From contig OZ024786.1 of assembly GCA_964017065.1 (NCBI GenBank), positions 9,739,047 to 9,803,046 on the forward strand: 64,000 nucleotides of DNA, read 5' to 3'. This DNA is from Haliclona indistincta (lineage: Eukaryota; Porifera; Demospongiae; Haplosclerida; Chalinidae). A program made the position numbers and the translations under genes. A model generated the notes under the pieces. The model ran no database searches and had not been told where the DNA came from. It saw only the letters and a list, made by a program, of their open reading frames with translations. Each line of letters opens with the position of its first letter. Positions within the stretch are counted from its first letter, which is position 1. This document shows, piece by piece, positions 1 to 10,975 of the stretch.

Positions 1-640
1 CTGTACTTCCAAGGCAGATGGTCACACCATTTCCGAATGGGTCTACTTTGGAGCGTCGCAAACGGAGTGAAAGGACTGATGGGGCTTGGTGGGAGTTGAC
101 AGACACATCTTGTGGCCCAAGCTTGTCAGGCGTGTAAGCTTGCCAGGATTGACATGTAAACTCACCAGCACGCATAAAACCAAAAAACCCAACACAGCAA
201 GTAGCCCACAGCATCGCTGCGTCATGCTAGGAGATCTCCTGCGTGCTGGACCAGACTGTGTGAAGGAGTGTTAAGTGCCTTGGTGTGATCGGACGTCGCT
301 GCTGCCGTGTACTTGGCTGAGCTACGCGGTGGATCCCTCGAAGAACGTAGTCCAAGAGGGGAAAATCCTCCAAGTGTGGGTCTGGAAGCCCACTTGCAAT
401 TTGGAGGAACCGAATGCCACTAAGGTAAGCGCGGATTGACTGGTATGCGAGACCAGATTGCCCCAAGTGGGCAACAAAGCGAGTCAGTGTGCTTTGATCT
501 AATGGTAGGGAGGGGAGATTTAGACTTGCGCAAAAGGTGGTGTAGCGGTTGGCAGCCGAGTGATACATCGCTAGTGTGGCTGGAGTTAATGCATTCCTAA
601 AGTATCCACGAACAGTGCTGTCCAACTGAGAGAGCCCCAA
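1..640 (-). pseudogene. Tyrosine recombinase of a DIRS-like retroelement, interrupted by an amber codon
   Basis: This is the integration gene of a DIRS-type retroelement, read from 640 towards the window start. Seen: the N-terminal SAM-like core-binding part (about 135 residues) contains TPATLAMYHSAANRY and YLSGIRFLQIASGLPDP. The frame meets a TAG at 229-227. The same frame then continues open to the window edge with recombinase-like sequence (GFMRAGEF; LRLRRSKVDPFGNG). The single stop therefore looks like a point lesion or a readthrough codon, not the natural end. The catalytic R-H-R-Y residues lie mostly beyond the window. Its start overlaps the RT frame by 55 bp in another phase, which is the usual DIRS arrangement. 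The family assignment rests on RT/RNase H followed by a tyrosine recombinase. Whether this copy is dead is inferred. Confidence 0.8.
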
Positions 641-2388
641 TCTGGTCTCTGGCTCACTAAGAGGTCTGAGAGTTGAGATGGGACTGAGTACTGTGTCTCC
701 TGTGAAAATAGAGAAGGGAATAAGTGAAGATTATCACGTGATAGAGCATCTGCCGCATTATTCTGTACCCCTGGTATGTGCTCTGCCAAGTAGTCAAACT
801 GGAACAATGCGCTATAAAAATGAAAACAGCGGAGTAGGTGCAGGGCGTTCACATCGCTGGTCGACCCCGACTGAAGGATCGAAACAACCGCCATATTATC
901 CGAGTGGAAGCACACCGTCGAGCGATGCCATTGCCCTCCCCATAAAGCAGCCGAGATGACGACTGGAACAAGCTCCTTCACCGCTATATTTATGTTTGCC
1001 CATGATTGTGGCCATTGCAGCTGGAACCACATAGACGGTGGTACCAAGCCACCGCAACCAAACGACCTGGACGCGTCAGTGTAAACATGAATGGATGCAA
1101 CTGGTGTATGTTGAAAAAACATGGTACCATTCCAGTGCACCAAGAAATATTCCCACCAGAGAAGATCCGCCCGGGCTGCCACATCCAGGTGGACGAAACC
1201 AGAGGGACACGGCGCCTTCAAGATCGAAAAGAGATGCCGCAAGAAGATCCTGCCCTGTCTGATAACTGTAGCAGCATGTGAGAGGTGACCTAGAAGAGAT
1301 TCGAAGTCTTTGTGTCTTCCTGAGCGCCTTGTCCGCCATGGTCGCACCAACGACCGCATGTGGTCCAGCTTGTTCCCCGGGAGCCGTAGCTCAAACCTGG
1401 AAGTATCGACAACAATTCCCAGAAAAGTAACTATGGTTGCCGGCCCCTCAATCTTGTGGGTTGCCACTGGGACGCCGAGACGGCTGAGAGTATGGAGGAT
1501 GAGCGGCAGGGTTGGGACGTGAACTGTCGCTGGGGGGATAAAAAACAGGAAGTCGTCCAGATAATGAATGTGAAAGTGTAATCCTGCTTCCAGAAGCGCC
1601 CATCCAATAGCATCTGCCACGGCTGTGAAAATCACTGGTGCAGAGCGCAGACCGAAGGGCAATGCTTGATCAACGTATACCCAGTTGTCCCAAGTGACAC
1701 CAAATAGGTGTTGATCCTGGGGGTGCAGTGGGACTATCCGGTAGGCACTCTTCAGGTCGATTTTAAGGAGCAAGGTATCTCTTCCAAGACGAGTGATAAA
1801 CTGAAGAGCCCTGTCCACCGATGAATAATCTACTGTGCACAACGATGGGAGGATGCCGTCGTTCACACTGTGACCCTCCGGGTAGGACAGGTCGACAATC
1901 ATTCGCCATTGACCCGATCCTCGTCCTTTAGGAACAAGACCGATCGGACTGCAGTGGATTGATCTGTGTGGGGCTAAGCACAGAGGACCTACCATCCTGC
2001 CTGCCAATATCTCCTCTCCAATATAGTCTCGGACAACCTGAGCATTGGCCAATGACGATGGATGATTGCGACACCCTGACCTCAGCCTCACCACCGATGA
2101 CATAACATTATAGCCCACATGGAATCCCTGGACAAGCCCGTGCAGGATAAAAGACACAAATTCCCTATCTGGGTGGTGGTAAAGGTAGGCAGCTAACATG
2201 GGAGTACGAATTGGAGAGGCACGGGTTGACCAGCTGAGATGATTGGGTGGAGGTGGGTGTGGAGGGTGGGAGAGGCGGCGAAGGTTGGCCATCCACACAT
2301 ATCCACTGGTCCTGACTCCCAACAAGTACCGTGTCAACTGGGAGAGTGGTCCAACTGATGGATCTACAGATACAGAGACAGTATACAC
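586..2388 (-). CDS. DIRS-like reverse transcriptase / RNase H polyprotein
   Basis: A 600-residue open frame for a reverse transcriptase with a C-terminal RNase H, which copies the element's RNA into DNA. Seen: the RT core has SPIGLVPKGRGSGQWRMIVD, LLLKIDLKSAYRIVPLHP (first catalytic Asp), ALPFGLRSAP and HYLDDFLFF (the YxDD box). RNase H follows with VYTDASRSFGCGG, CFHSDNMAVVSIL and NNAADALSRDN. There is no aspartic protease and no DDE integrase, which separates it from LTR elements and fits DIRS. It lies between the gag-like frame upstream and the tyrosine recombinase downstream, with a 55-bp overlap into the latter. No stop or frameshift was seen, so this part may be functional. The true start may be upstream of the first Met. 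Confidence 0.9.
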   Translation of the reverse strand: MYTVSVSVDPSVGPLSQLTRYLLGVRTSGYVWMANLRRLSHPPHPPPPNHLSWSTRASPIRTPMLAAYLYHHPDREFVSFILHGLVQGFHVGYNVMSSVVRLRSGCRNHPSSLANAQVVRDYIGEEILAGRMVGPLCLAPHRSIHCSPIGLVPKGRGSGQWRMIVDLSYPEGHSVNDGILPSLCTVDYSSVDRALQFITRLGRDTLLLKIDLKSAYRIVPLHPQDQHLFGVTWDNWVYVDQALPFGLRSAPVIFTAVADAIGWALLEAGLHFHIHYLDDFLFFIPPATVHVPTLPLILHTLSRLGVPVATHKIEGPATIVTFLGIVVDTSRFELRLPGNKLDHMRSLVRPWRTRRSGRHKDFESLLGHLSHAATVIRQGRIFLRHLFSILKAPCPSGFVHLDVAARADLLWWEYFLVHWNGTMFFQHTPVASIHVYTDASRSFGCGGLVPPSMWFQLQWPQSWANINIAVKELVPVVISAALWGGQWHRSTVCFHSDNMAVVSILQSGSTSDVNALHLLRCFHFYSALFQFDYLAEHIPGVQNNAADALSRDNLHLFPSLFSQETQYSVPSQLSDLLVSQRPDWGSLSWTALFVDTLGMH

Positions 2389-2809
2389 ACAACCAAGTAG
2401 GAGCGCTTGCTACAACAGGCCACTGCAACTACGCCCGGTTCCCCAGGCATCCCATACTAGACACCACACCGGTATGCTCGGACTGACTGTGCCCTCATAA
2501 TGGGTGACCCGGACACATGCCCCAGTTGACGATAACGCTCGTACACTACTTGACACATTGATGATAAATACACCTTTCCCACACAGCACATAGTGATAAA
2601 GGACAAAATCATGTGGTACAGATAATGAATAAGAGATACTATTGAGTCGCCCATTGAATAATATTAACAGAGAATAACAGTATAAGGCGGTTCACAAGTG
2701 ATAGATACTGAGTAGCTCAGTGGTTAATAAGCTGAGATTTGAGACGCTCCGAGCGATAAATGTGGTGGGTACATATGTAGGTGCTCGTGCCAGGTGTAAA
2801 GGGAAGTGG

Positions 2810-4851
2810 TTAAGATGAGCTCTGCGACACTCTAGCTCCGCTGGGGCCGCCTGGTCTGGGTCTGGCTGGGGCGTGGCAATCCTTAGCACGATGGGACTGC
2901 TGATAACACTTGGAGCAAACATGACGGAAGGAACAGCTTCCAGGATAGATACACGCACCTTCGTTCCAGGAGGTGCATATCCTGCCTATGCTACGCCCAG
3001 GCTGTCGTGACATGGGAGTGGAGGTACGGATAGTTGATGGTTGGAGTTGGGCCATCGCACACTGGGATGCATTGTGGTCGCATTCCTTGCAAACCGTACA
3101 AAAGGTACCTCCAGATGTGTGCTGACTAAGGATGGTCGCTGCCTGCAGCTCCGGGTGGAGAGCATTCCACTGCATGTTGGGATTAATAGCCGCCTGTTGC
3201 CTGAACAAGCGATCATAGTCAAGCCAGCCCTGTCCGCCATGTCGCATCGCTTCCCTGACAACCAACAGACCGTATGTAGCCCTCTCGCGTGTCGCTTGAT
3301 CCGTGGTAAATACAGCCAGATATGTGAGGAAGCAGCAAACCCAGGAGGGCAGCGAAGGGACCTCTCGGACCCTTGGCCTTGATGACACTGGTAGTAAGTG
3401 AACCCCAAATCCACCATGTAGGTCTTCGAAATGTGACCTGACTGCAGCGTTGTCACGTAAGATATCTCTCATCTCTATGAATCTCCCTGCCCGGATCTGC
3501 TGCACCAGCCGTGCCGGTACCGGCCGCACCGACATTGCCAAGCTAGTGGCGCCTGATGTCGTTATAGCTGGGAGTAACCAGTCGGGGCCCAGGAGGTTCC
3601 CGAATAGCTGCTGTGAGGTGACTGGAGCACCAGACATGGGAACGCCAGCAGCAGCTGGTCCAGGAGGTGTGGTAGATAGGTGAACTGAGCCAATTGATCC
3701 TGGAGGAGGCATGGACCCCAATGAGCTAGGACCTATGACAAGGATGAAACTTGCAGCCAGGTGAAACTTGTCGAAGGGCACATTCAAGTACCACCCTAGG
3801 CAATGGGGTAACAATTGGGGCCAGATGGCAAACACTACGAAGTGTTGCTCGAGACGCGAGCGCACAAAGATGCAGTACTCCCTGATGGATATATAAGAAC
3901 GCCGTATAAATGACACTGATCTATGTGCGACACAGATGCCGTGGGTACCTCTACCGTTTCAAACGCCACATGCATGCACATCGCTCTAACTCCCCATGGC
4001 CTAACATGGATGTACAATCACTTCATGCAGCACACAAGAGAGCAGTTGGCACCACCAACCAGCAGCATGGACAGGCGACAGCAAGTCGCAAACAGAACAC
4101 ACAATACTCTGCGCTAACACCCATGGTGTAGGGTTCCCCCTCGGATCAGCACAGTCCGATCACCACAAATACATAGATGCCAGAGAAACATCCCTCCCAA
4201 AGTACACCGTGCATGGATACTGAGTCGGTACACTTAACACACACCAGGCATGACAATAACAAAAGACAACACCGTGACAATAACAAAAGACAACGCCGTG
4301 ACGAGACTGACAAATTGGTCAGGCAGTACTAACACATACATGTACTACGCTGAGGCATATAATATTATACCGCCACAAACTAGGCACATACCTGCACATG
4401 ATGGGGGAACTAGAGGAGGAGTGACCGACGTAGATATTGGCGGTAGGGGTGACTGGGATGACCACGTCACCATAGATGAGTGAGCAGGGGGGTGACCGTG
4501 GAGAGAGGACTGTGCGCTGCTAGTCGGATGATGGACAGCTGAACTCATCTGGTCACTAACAGCGGACCTGACCACAGCAAGAAGGGCGTCCAGGGTCATA
4601 TTGCCGACGCATTGTGATACTGGAGCAGGTGTAAGGGTTGCAGAGGTACAGGCTCCCGTAGTCGGTGTGCTGGAGTGTACTGTCACCGTAGTGGTAGATG
4701 GGGCGCCTCGCGAGCGCGTGCTGTACGGCGCGGCCGATGATCTTGGTGTCACCACTGCACGAGAACGAGACCCGCGGGCTCTTCCACGCCTGCCTCCAGC
4801 CATCGAACTAAAGTACTGACGACGATTGAGATGGATAACAAATGGAGACAC
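2810..4851 (-). CDS. Gag-like protein of the DIRS-like element, apparently two exons
   Basis: Nucleocapsid-type protein upstream of the RT. Exon 1 runs 4851-4392 and exon 2 runs 3732-2810. The donor reads CAG|GTATGTGCC on the minus strand. The acceptor follows a pyrimidine-rich stretch ending CATAG. Exon 1 ends after one base of a codon and exon 2 begins at base two, so the frame is kept across a roughly 660-bp intron. The N-terminus is basic (GGRRGRARGSRSRA) and then Ser/Thr/Pro-rich. The C-terminus has Cys/His clusters of zinc-knuckle type (CTVCKECDHNASQC; CSKCYQQSHRAKDC), which suit nucleic-acid binding. Exon 2 is also open further upstream, to 3916, so an unspliced shorter gag is possible. 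The splice call is inference from the sequence. Confidence 0.7.
4250..4304. repeat. Short tandem repeat in the gag intron
   Basis: A unit of about 27 bp beginning TGACAATAACAAAAGACAAC occurs twice back to back (cACCGTG / cGCCGTG variants). It lies inside the proposed intron between the two gag exons. Confidence 0.7.
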
Positions 4852-4969
4852 GACGAGGGTGAAAGGAGCTCAGCACGCGCACACACTAGCCACGCCTACA
4901 GGACGCCTCCCAATACCCTGGGGGAGTGCCCGGTTCATTAACTCCATTTATTCTCCGTATAAATGGCAT

Positions 4970-5090
4970 TAATGCACACTTTTATTAATGCACCTCGTGG
5001 ATTAAGCTCTTAATGCACACTTTTATTAATGCACCTCGTGGATTAAGTTCTTAATGCACAATTTTATTAACGCGCACTTGAACAAAATAG
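4970..5090. repeat. 41-bp tandem repeat, about 2.5 copies
   Basis: The unit begins TAATGCACACTTTTATTAAT and ends GTGGATTAAG(C/T)TCT. It starts at 4970 and 5011, with a third partial copy at 5052. It sits beyond the 5' end of the gag frame and abuts the 180-bp palindrome. The recurring TTAATGCAC word also appears inside the palindrome arms, so the two repeats may be parts of one element. Confidence 0.8.
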
Positions 5091-5131
5091 CAAGCACTCG
5101 GTCGGAAAGTCACCTGGTATGGTCTAAAACG

Positions 5132-5311
5132 TTTAGACCACACTAGGCGGTTCATTACGCGATATAAAGCACTCGGGCGTGCTCAATAACGGTCTCGAAC
5201 GCGTGATAATGCACTCGCCTTCGGCTCGTGCATTATCAACGCGTTCTCGACCGTTATTGACCCCACCCTCGTGCATTATATCGCGTAATGCACCGCCTAG
5301 TGTGGTCTAAA
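5132..5311. repeat. 180-bp near-perfect palindrome (fold-back MITE)
   Basis: Two arms of about 88 bp meet near 5221. The left arm starts TTTAGACCACACTAGGCGG and the right arm ends CCGCCTAGTGTGGTCTAAA. Inner matches include the CGCGATATAA / TTATATCGCG and ACGCGTGATAATGCA / TGCATTATCAACGCG pairs. The left edge carries a second short inverted copy (GGTCTAAAACGTTTAGACC, 5121-5139). It holds no coding potential. It adjoins the truncated end of the first SAM-like exon copy and may mark where that copy was cut. Confidence 0.85.
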
Positions 5312-5427
5312 TATTACTTAGTTTACTTACACATTCCACATTTTACTTACTTACGCATACATACGCTACTTAGCGGTCTGTACTTTGCTTACCTATTTCA
5401 GATAGTATGGCTAGCTATATGGCTTAC

Positions 5428-5512
5428 CAACAAACTTCTTTGCCACATCTTCGCCGAATTCAAGTTCTATCTTCACACGGACCTGCTCCACTGCCCACTT
5501 TTCGTATTCCAT
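5428..5512 (-). pseudogene. Isolated first exon of a SAM-like domain gene (copy 1)
   Basis: A single exon begins MEYEKWAVEQVRVKIELEFG and ends at a GTAAGCC donor. It codes for the first 28 residues of a SAM-like helical domain. The flanks 5310-5540 are almost identical to 28009-28230. The rest of the gene is missing because the similarity stops at the palindrome near 5311. It is divergent from the CPC-motif gene at 5781, as in copy 2. SAM assignment is by pattern (W-x-x-E-x-V plus the downstream exon in the longer copies) and is only moderately secure. Confidence 0.5.
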
Positions 5513-5780
5513 CTACATAATAATAATATTATGAAATACACGTTATTTTATATACATGTATTGAGAGTAAGCATACCTTTTCCTTGATTGTAGAGCGATT
5601 TAAGTAGCTAGAATTTCACAGTAGTCTTCTCGCGGATCGATCACTATGATACAGCTGCAAAAAGAGCGCGCAAAGCAAGTGTATCAATACACTTGCGTTG
5701 TAACTAGTTTATTATTATTTATATCTACTAGTGTTAGCTCACAACTGCTGCAGCTGATCAGCTTCTAGTTACTTTTTATC

Positions 5781-6155
5781 ATGGAGTCGATCGCGACGAG
5801 ATCGTCCTCGTGTGGAATACTTATTTGGAAAAGAGAGGATGTTTCCATTTGCGAATGTTCGTCAAAGCCTTACAAACATGTTCATTGCCCTTGTGAAAGC
5901 TGCGAAGAGAAGGCTGTCCAGAGAATTACTGAGGACAGACACTGGAAAGCTGCGAGTGACAGCTCGCTGAGTGTTAACAGAGAGCCGGCCTCTACGAGCA
6001 ATGTCGACGCCCAAGTCGAGCTCGCCCACACAAATTCAACTGACCGTGACGACAGCTGTACTATCGGTACCAGTAGTACTAGTACTTGTGTTACTACAGC
6101 GCTATTCACTATTCCAGAAAAAATGACTGGCACCTGCAACAGCACAGTAGTCTGA
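5781..6155 (+). CDS. CPC-motif protein start (copy 1), unknown function
   Basis: An open frame of 124 residues beginning MESIATRSSSCGILIWKRED. The conserved core is VSICECSSKPYKHVHCPCES followed by a basic stretch and RHWKAAS. A Cys-rich 'CPC..C' opening is typical of the first exon of some invertebrate transposase-domain genes, but that is my inference. The copy at 14908 matches closely up to a Ser-Asn-Val-Asp, after which the two differ. The protein-like part probably ends there and continues by splicing. The divergent SAM-like exon starts about 270 bp away, suggesting a shared promoter region. Confidence 0.45.
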   Translation: MESIATRSSSCGILIWKREDVSICECSSKPYKHVHCPCESCEEKAVQRITEDRHWKAASDSSLSVNREPASTSNVDAQVELAHTNSTDRDDSCTIGTSSTSTCVTTALFTIPEKMTGTCNSTVV

Positions 6156-6159
6156 AGTG

Positions 6160-7800
6160 AGGCATCATAGCATTTGATCAATTCCTCAGCTTGTTTTAGC
6201 TGAGCAGCAATCGGTTTGGACATCTCTACAGGAGAGGCATTGTTTGAACAAGAGATCAAATGAGCATTAGCATGCTTTCGGCTCTCTTTTTGTGGCATAG
6301 CAGCAAGTACGAGTGACCACGAGTCATAATTGTTCTACATTTCCCACGATTGCTACTAGTGTCATCACAAAATAAAATGAAGCACTAAAGGTGCCTCAAT
6401 AGAATTGCATGAAGTGTCATAGAAGCATGACTGAATGCAGAAATACCTCGGCAATCAAGGAAGCAGAGGATTTATGATAGTATGCAGGCACTTTCCATTA
6501 GCTCTGTTATACATTAGTGTAGCAAAATACAATATAATGTGAAGTCATTTTGGCCTGGTTTGTCATCTATTATTATTAATCATTATGGAAATATAAAAAC
6601 CTAGTCACAATTTGTCACAACAATACTATGAATTGATGTCAAATTTAATGTTAGTGTCTATTGGCATTGACAAGTAACTAATAATGAGACACAAACAATG
6701 ACATGGTATTTATACTCTAATGAGAAAGGAGTTGCTTTCAGTAGTGGTGAAATAGAAACTTGCTGCAATAGAAGACAGCGCGTCGGAATGATAGTACGTT
6801 TTTCCAATCTTTTAATGTATAGGCGAGCAGCTTGTTTTCGAATCTTGCTGTATTGCTGCATTTTAAAACCTTATTGTTGTCTGAATCTTGATAATTTGAA
6901 TCTTGATGTGTATGCAGGGTAAGACATAATTCACTCCCAGTATAAAAGTTACTGAATCTGTTTCATCTGATATTATAATAATTTATTCTGTTTAGTTTTT
7001 AAATTTGATACTTGCTTTGGCTCTCTGTACATCCACTGGTGTGATTCTGACAGTTCTCTATTAAACTTTTCAATGCTTGGGAGGTCTTTAAGAGATACGA
7101 GTGGACTTCCTAGTACAGTCATGTCCTCATCTTCGATAGAGATTTTATCTTCAGAGGCTGCTTCCTCTGTTACGAATAGCTCTTGATTAGTACTCTGCGT
7201 TTTTAGTAATCGGGTAATTTGACATTGCAAATTGTGACAGTTTCTACTGACCGAACAAAAAACATAATCTTAATTAACTGACTCTTTGCACATCTGCATG
7301 CCGTGGGCAAGAACATTATTTCGCTAAAAAATACCGATTGTGTTCAAGTTGAACCGATTTTTGGCGGAATATTTGAGATTATGAATTTGCTGCTGATTTC
7401 TGGGGAGTTCACATGCTGACGAAGCACCAATTACACCCACCACCTTTGAGTTGCTCGACTTACCATAACACCTTTCGAGGTGCCTTGGTCTCCATAGATG
7501 TTAATCAACTAATGAATCGTGCTTGATTTTGTACCAGTGAAAGGTTGCTTGGCTTTAGAGTTTCCACTTGGCTTTAGTTGTATTGGGTGCTCATTTCGGT
7601 CAGTGTTTACAGGTAAGTTTTGGGCGGCCAGGACTAACACTTAACTCCACTTCAGTCATTTAGTTAGCAAACATCACAATTCAGAGCTAGCTAAAAGCAT
7701 AAACTACAATTGCTTCAGTTAGTTAGCTCTACAAGTCAGTCAGTTAGCAAAGCATTATAGCAAAAAATACCTTCTTGATAACAGACTTCACTTTTAGACT
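6160..7800. other. Intergenic, mostly without recognisable genes
   Basis: AT-rich sequence. A minus-strand open stretch at 6298-6140 (beginning MPQKESRKHANAHLISCSN) and another at 7230-6973 (acidic, VTEEAASEDKISIEDEDM) could be exons, but neither is recognised and neither has a clear partner. The block 7540-7620 (gagtttccacttggctttagttgtattggg) recurs at 15546-15595. Confidence 0.4.
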
Positions 7801-7817
7801 TAAGCCTGCTTGGGGTA

Positions 7818-8090
7818 TCAATAGACAGAACCCTTAATCAACTGCTCTAAAGCTTGTCCATCCACTTCATTCTCTATACATGTGTACACAAGTAAATGAA
7901 AAACATAGCTAGCGGTTAGCGCCAAACAATGCTGTGCGTAGGCTAGCTCACCAGTGAATATTTCGATGGTGTCTGAAGGTATTCCACTGTTTTGTACATT
8001 AGTGATGCTGCGACAAGGGACCTGCAAAAAGGCTATACCTATGGAGGCTATGAAGAGCTTTCTATCATACCAATCAAGCTCATGGAACAG
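7818..8090 (-). CDS. Possible exon of an unrecognised gene
   Basis: The minus frame is open from about 8090 to a stop at 7818. Recognisable stretches are HELDWYDRKLFIASIGIAFL, IPSDTIEIFTGELAYAQHC and NEVDGQALEQLIKG. The last has the look of a SAM-type helix pair (VDG-x-A-L-x-x-L), but the assignment is weak. It lies directly beside the left end of the Harbinger element, so its 5' part may have been cut off by that insertion. Confidence 0.3.
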   Translation of the reverse strand: MFHELDWYDRKLFIASIGIAFLQVPCRSITNVQNSGIPSDTIEIFTGELAYAQHCLALTASYVFHLLVYTCIENEVDGQALEQLIKGSVY

Positions 8091-8624
8091 GATACTGAGT
8101 GACTATGTCTCTATTAGAGACCTTTAGATTTACACGTTTATACGCGTAACGTGTACCTGTAACCAATAATACTGTACGATGCAACTCGCGTTCGGACGTT
8201 GCTATATAGTTAATCTACTGGCGTGTGCTCTTTAGCGAGACAGCGGCTATGTACGAAAACGAAAGCGATAAGACTTCCTGCAGGTTTTGCACACAGACAT
8301 GGAGACAGCACAAGTTTGTCGCCAGATCTGCAGAGCTTCCAGTAGCGCGAGCGAATCTACGTTCGTACCAGCAACGACAACGTATTGTATTATAACCAAA
8401 ATTAATAACTAGATCTAGTGCCAAGCATCACGTGCGCTGCCTCTACACGTGCATTCAACAGGTTGGTGACGCCTAGGAGTATCTTTACACGTTGACTTTG
8501 CCCTCCTGCCTCCGCCTGGACGATAGTCGCTTATCAAAGTTTTGGTAAGCTTAAATTTATAGAATTATGTAATGTCTATCTATCTGTCGTGTTTTCTTCC
8601 CTCGCTGGGCTACAACAGCTAGCC

Positions 8625-9541
8625 ATGCCGCCTCAGTTTCGATGGCCTATAGTATCAAACGATGTCATGTTGGCAAGAGAAGTTGCTGCGCAGCGTCCGT
8701 CAAAGCCAGCAGACTGGGATGATATAGCTACTGTACTCAGCTCCGCTTTTAGCACTCCAAGTAAGACTGTGCAACTGAAAGGTAGAGGATGTAGAGAGAG
8801 GATGGACAGACTGATTGCTAAATACCGTGCAGATGATTCGCAGTCTCTGAGAAGGTCTGTAGAGTAACAGTGTATGCCGGTATAAGTTTAATCTTACCCT
8901 GTATAGGTCCGGCACAGAAGAGGAGTATACAGAGCTCCTTCAATTGCTTGAGGACATCACCACTTATCAGCATGATATGCAGGTTGCCCTTTTAAAGGAA
9001 AAGGAAGCAAGAAAGAAAAAGGAGACTAGCGACAGAAACAAAGGTGTCGAAATGAGAAAGGCAGCTATGGAGACTTATTCTCGTAAGTTACTCTTATTAT
9101 TCATGAAAATAATTGCAATTATAATGATAGAACGTAATCGGCGACGAGAGCTAGAAAGAGAAAAAGAGAACAGATTGTTTGAGGAAGACGACGACTTAGA
9201 TTACATATGTGATGGAGATGCTGATAAAGGCAAGCTAGCCTATTATTATTCCAAGTATCTATAACTATTCTCTTGTAGATTCACCGCCAAAACAAAGGAG
9301 AGCTTCAAAACTTAGCGCCATGGAATTGTTGGAAAAAAAGATGGACAAGAAGGCGGAGTTTAGGAAGATGGAGCTAGAGCTAAAAAAGAGGGAATTGGAC
9401 TTACGAGAAGTTCAACAAGCAAGAGAACACGAGGAGAAACAGAGGAGAGAAGAAGAAAGGCAGAAAAGAATGGAGCTTGAATTTGCCGAAAAAAAAGCGA
9501 TGATAGAGTTGCTCCAAAAATTCGCTTCTAAGCAAACTTAG
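8625..9541 (+). CDS. Myb/SANT-like DNA-binding protein of the Harbinger element
   Basis: The accessory protein works with the transposase, probably by binding the element's ends. Exons: 8625-8854, 8907-9082, 9131-9229, 9279-9541. Phases fit throughout and give 255 residues. The N-terminal Myb/SANT-like domain has WDDIATVLSSAF and RGCRERMDRLIAKY. The rest is highly charged and coiled-coil-like (RRRELEREKENRLFEEDDDL; REHEEKQRREEERQKRMELE). The third intron begins GCAAGC, a GC-AG intron, because the only phase-keeping donor there is AAAG|GCAAGC. The ATG at 8625 (GCCATGCCG) is preferred to one upstream at 8589 because the domain begins just after it. It is convergent with the transposase gene; their 3' ends are about 140 bp apart. 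Confidence 0.8.
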
Positions 9542-9681
9542 CAAGCTACATGTACACTGAGTTTCTCAAGTCGAACTTGTTCAGACACAGCAACTACGAA
9601 TACATTGTATATCTTGACTCAAACCATGACTGCAACCAATAATCACTTTACAAATATTAATAATGAATGAATGATTTCAAA

Positions 9682-10975
9682 TCAAATATTTGAAAGATAC
9701 CTTTCTAATGATGGTGGATTACACTTAAAAAATGAGGTGGTGAGTGAACCATACAGACAGGTATGACAATTAGTTAGCAATGCAGCAACTAAAAAGTACT
9801 TTCCCACTGGCTGTAATAGAACTTTGCTGTTGCGTTTGAAGTCGACATATGTGAAATACTGGGTAATTTTTCCAAATGCCCACTCTACACTAACACGCAC
9901 TTTGCTCATAGACCTGTTAAAAGCGTGCTCTTGAGGTGTAATTTGAGCTCCTTTGAATGGTGCTATGATGTTCTGAGTCACACCGTACGCTGGATCTCCA
10001 TAGATCACAAACGGTTGTCCATTTAGTTGTGTGAATTGGGAGAGCTTTGGAGACAGCCCACTTTCTGCAAGCATAAAGGCGTCATGCCTTCGTCCTTCCA
10101 TTGGTCCAAAAAGATGAGCAATAAGTCCATTTGGAGCGACCACAGACTATGGAAATATTAAAATAATTATTTTCACAAAATACGAAGATGTATAAGTACC
10201 TGAAACTTTATACAATGGACTCTCTTATGTCCGCTAAACATAATACGCTGGTTCTTGGTTGGCCGACAGATAGGACGAACAGTGCCATCCACAAACCCCC
10301 AGCAATTAGTCAGCGCTGCTCCTTGGGAGTGTATGGCATTGGACAAAGTAGCTGGATCCAACCACACAAGGTCAAGTGAGGTCAGCCGATCACTAAACCT
10401 GTCGAACACATCATCAACAACCTGTTATGGGATAAGTATTAAAATTAATGTATCATAATGAATGATGGCTTACTTTGTTAAATATAATGCTCAGTTCAGG
10501 TTCAGTTCTCCCAAATAAAGGGCAGAGGTCATACCACCTGCTTGGGTAGCACAGTCTGCGCAGCATTATCAAAAGGGCTTCCATTCCTGTTGTTCTTGTT
10601 CCCTGGCTACATCGATAAACCCCTGGAATTCTTAGAGCTGCAAACAACCGATGTATGTCGGCCTTCTCAAATCTGTAATTGAATAAATAAGTAGTCTAGA
10701 TGCTATCATTCAACCACAGCATACCTAAACAGTCGTTCACACTCATATTCTGTGATGTCCTCAAAGCTCAAACGGGTATCATACAGCCGTTCTCTCGTAG
10801 GAAAAAGAGCATGAAGAAGGATTTCAGTTTCTTCATCAGAACTGTCTGAAGATTCACTGCTGTCATCGCACAGTAGTGCCTGTACAACCTCACACAACTC
10901 GCGCCTGCATATAGTACTATAGTTAACAGAAACCCGAAATTATGCCGTACAAACATACTTTTCTCCAGCAGCCAT
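9682..10975 (-). CDS. Harbinger DDE transposase
   Basis: Cuts and pastes the element. Exons (minus): 10975-10959, 10904-10725, 10672-10474, 10421-10200, 10146-9682. Phases agree and give 360 residues. Motifs: FVDGTVRPICRP carries the first catalytic Asp, FVIYGDPAYG the second, and VSVEWAFGKI the catalytic Glu, matching the DDE_Tnp_4 class. The N-terminal exon is acidic (SSESSDSSDEETE). No stop or frameshift was seen, so this copy is potentially functional. It shares the element with the Myb/SANT-like gene on the opposite strand. Confidence 0.85.

Noticed and set aside
990..1339. Several 60-90 codon frames on both strands inside the RT gene
   Set aside because: They are shadows of the RT/RNase H frame, with no motifs of their own.
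4601..4819. Plus-strand frame opposite gag exon 1
   Set aside because: Antisense shadow of the GC-rich gag sequence.
8215..8424. 69-codon minus-strand frame inside the Harbinger left end
   Set aside because: It lies in the non-coding end of the element, has no family resemblance and no splice partner.
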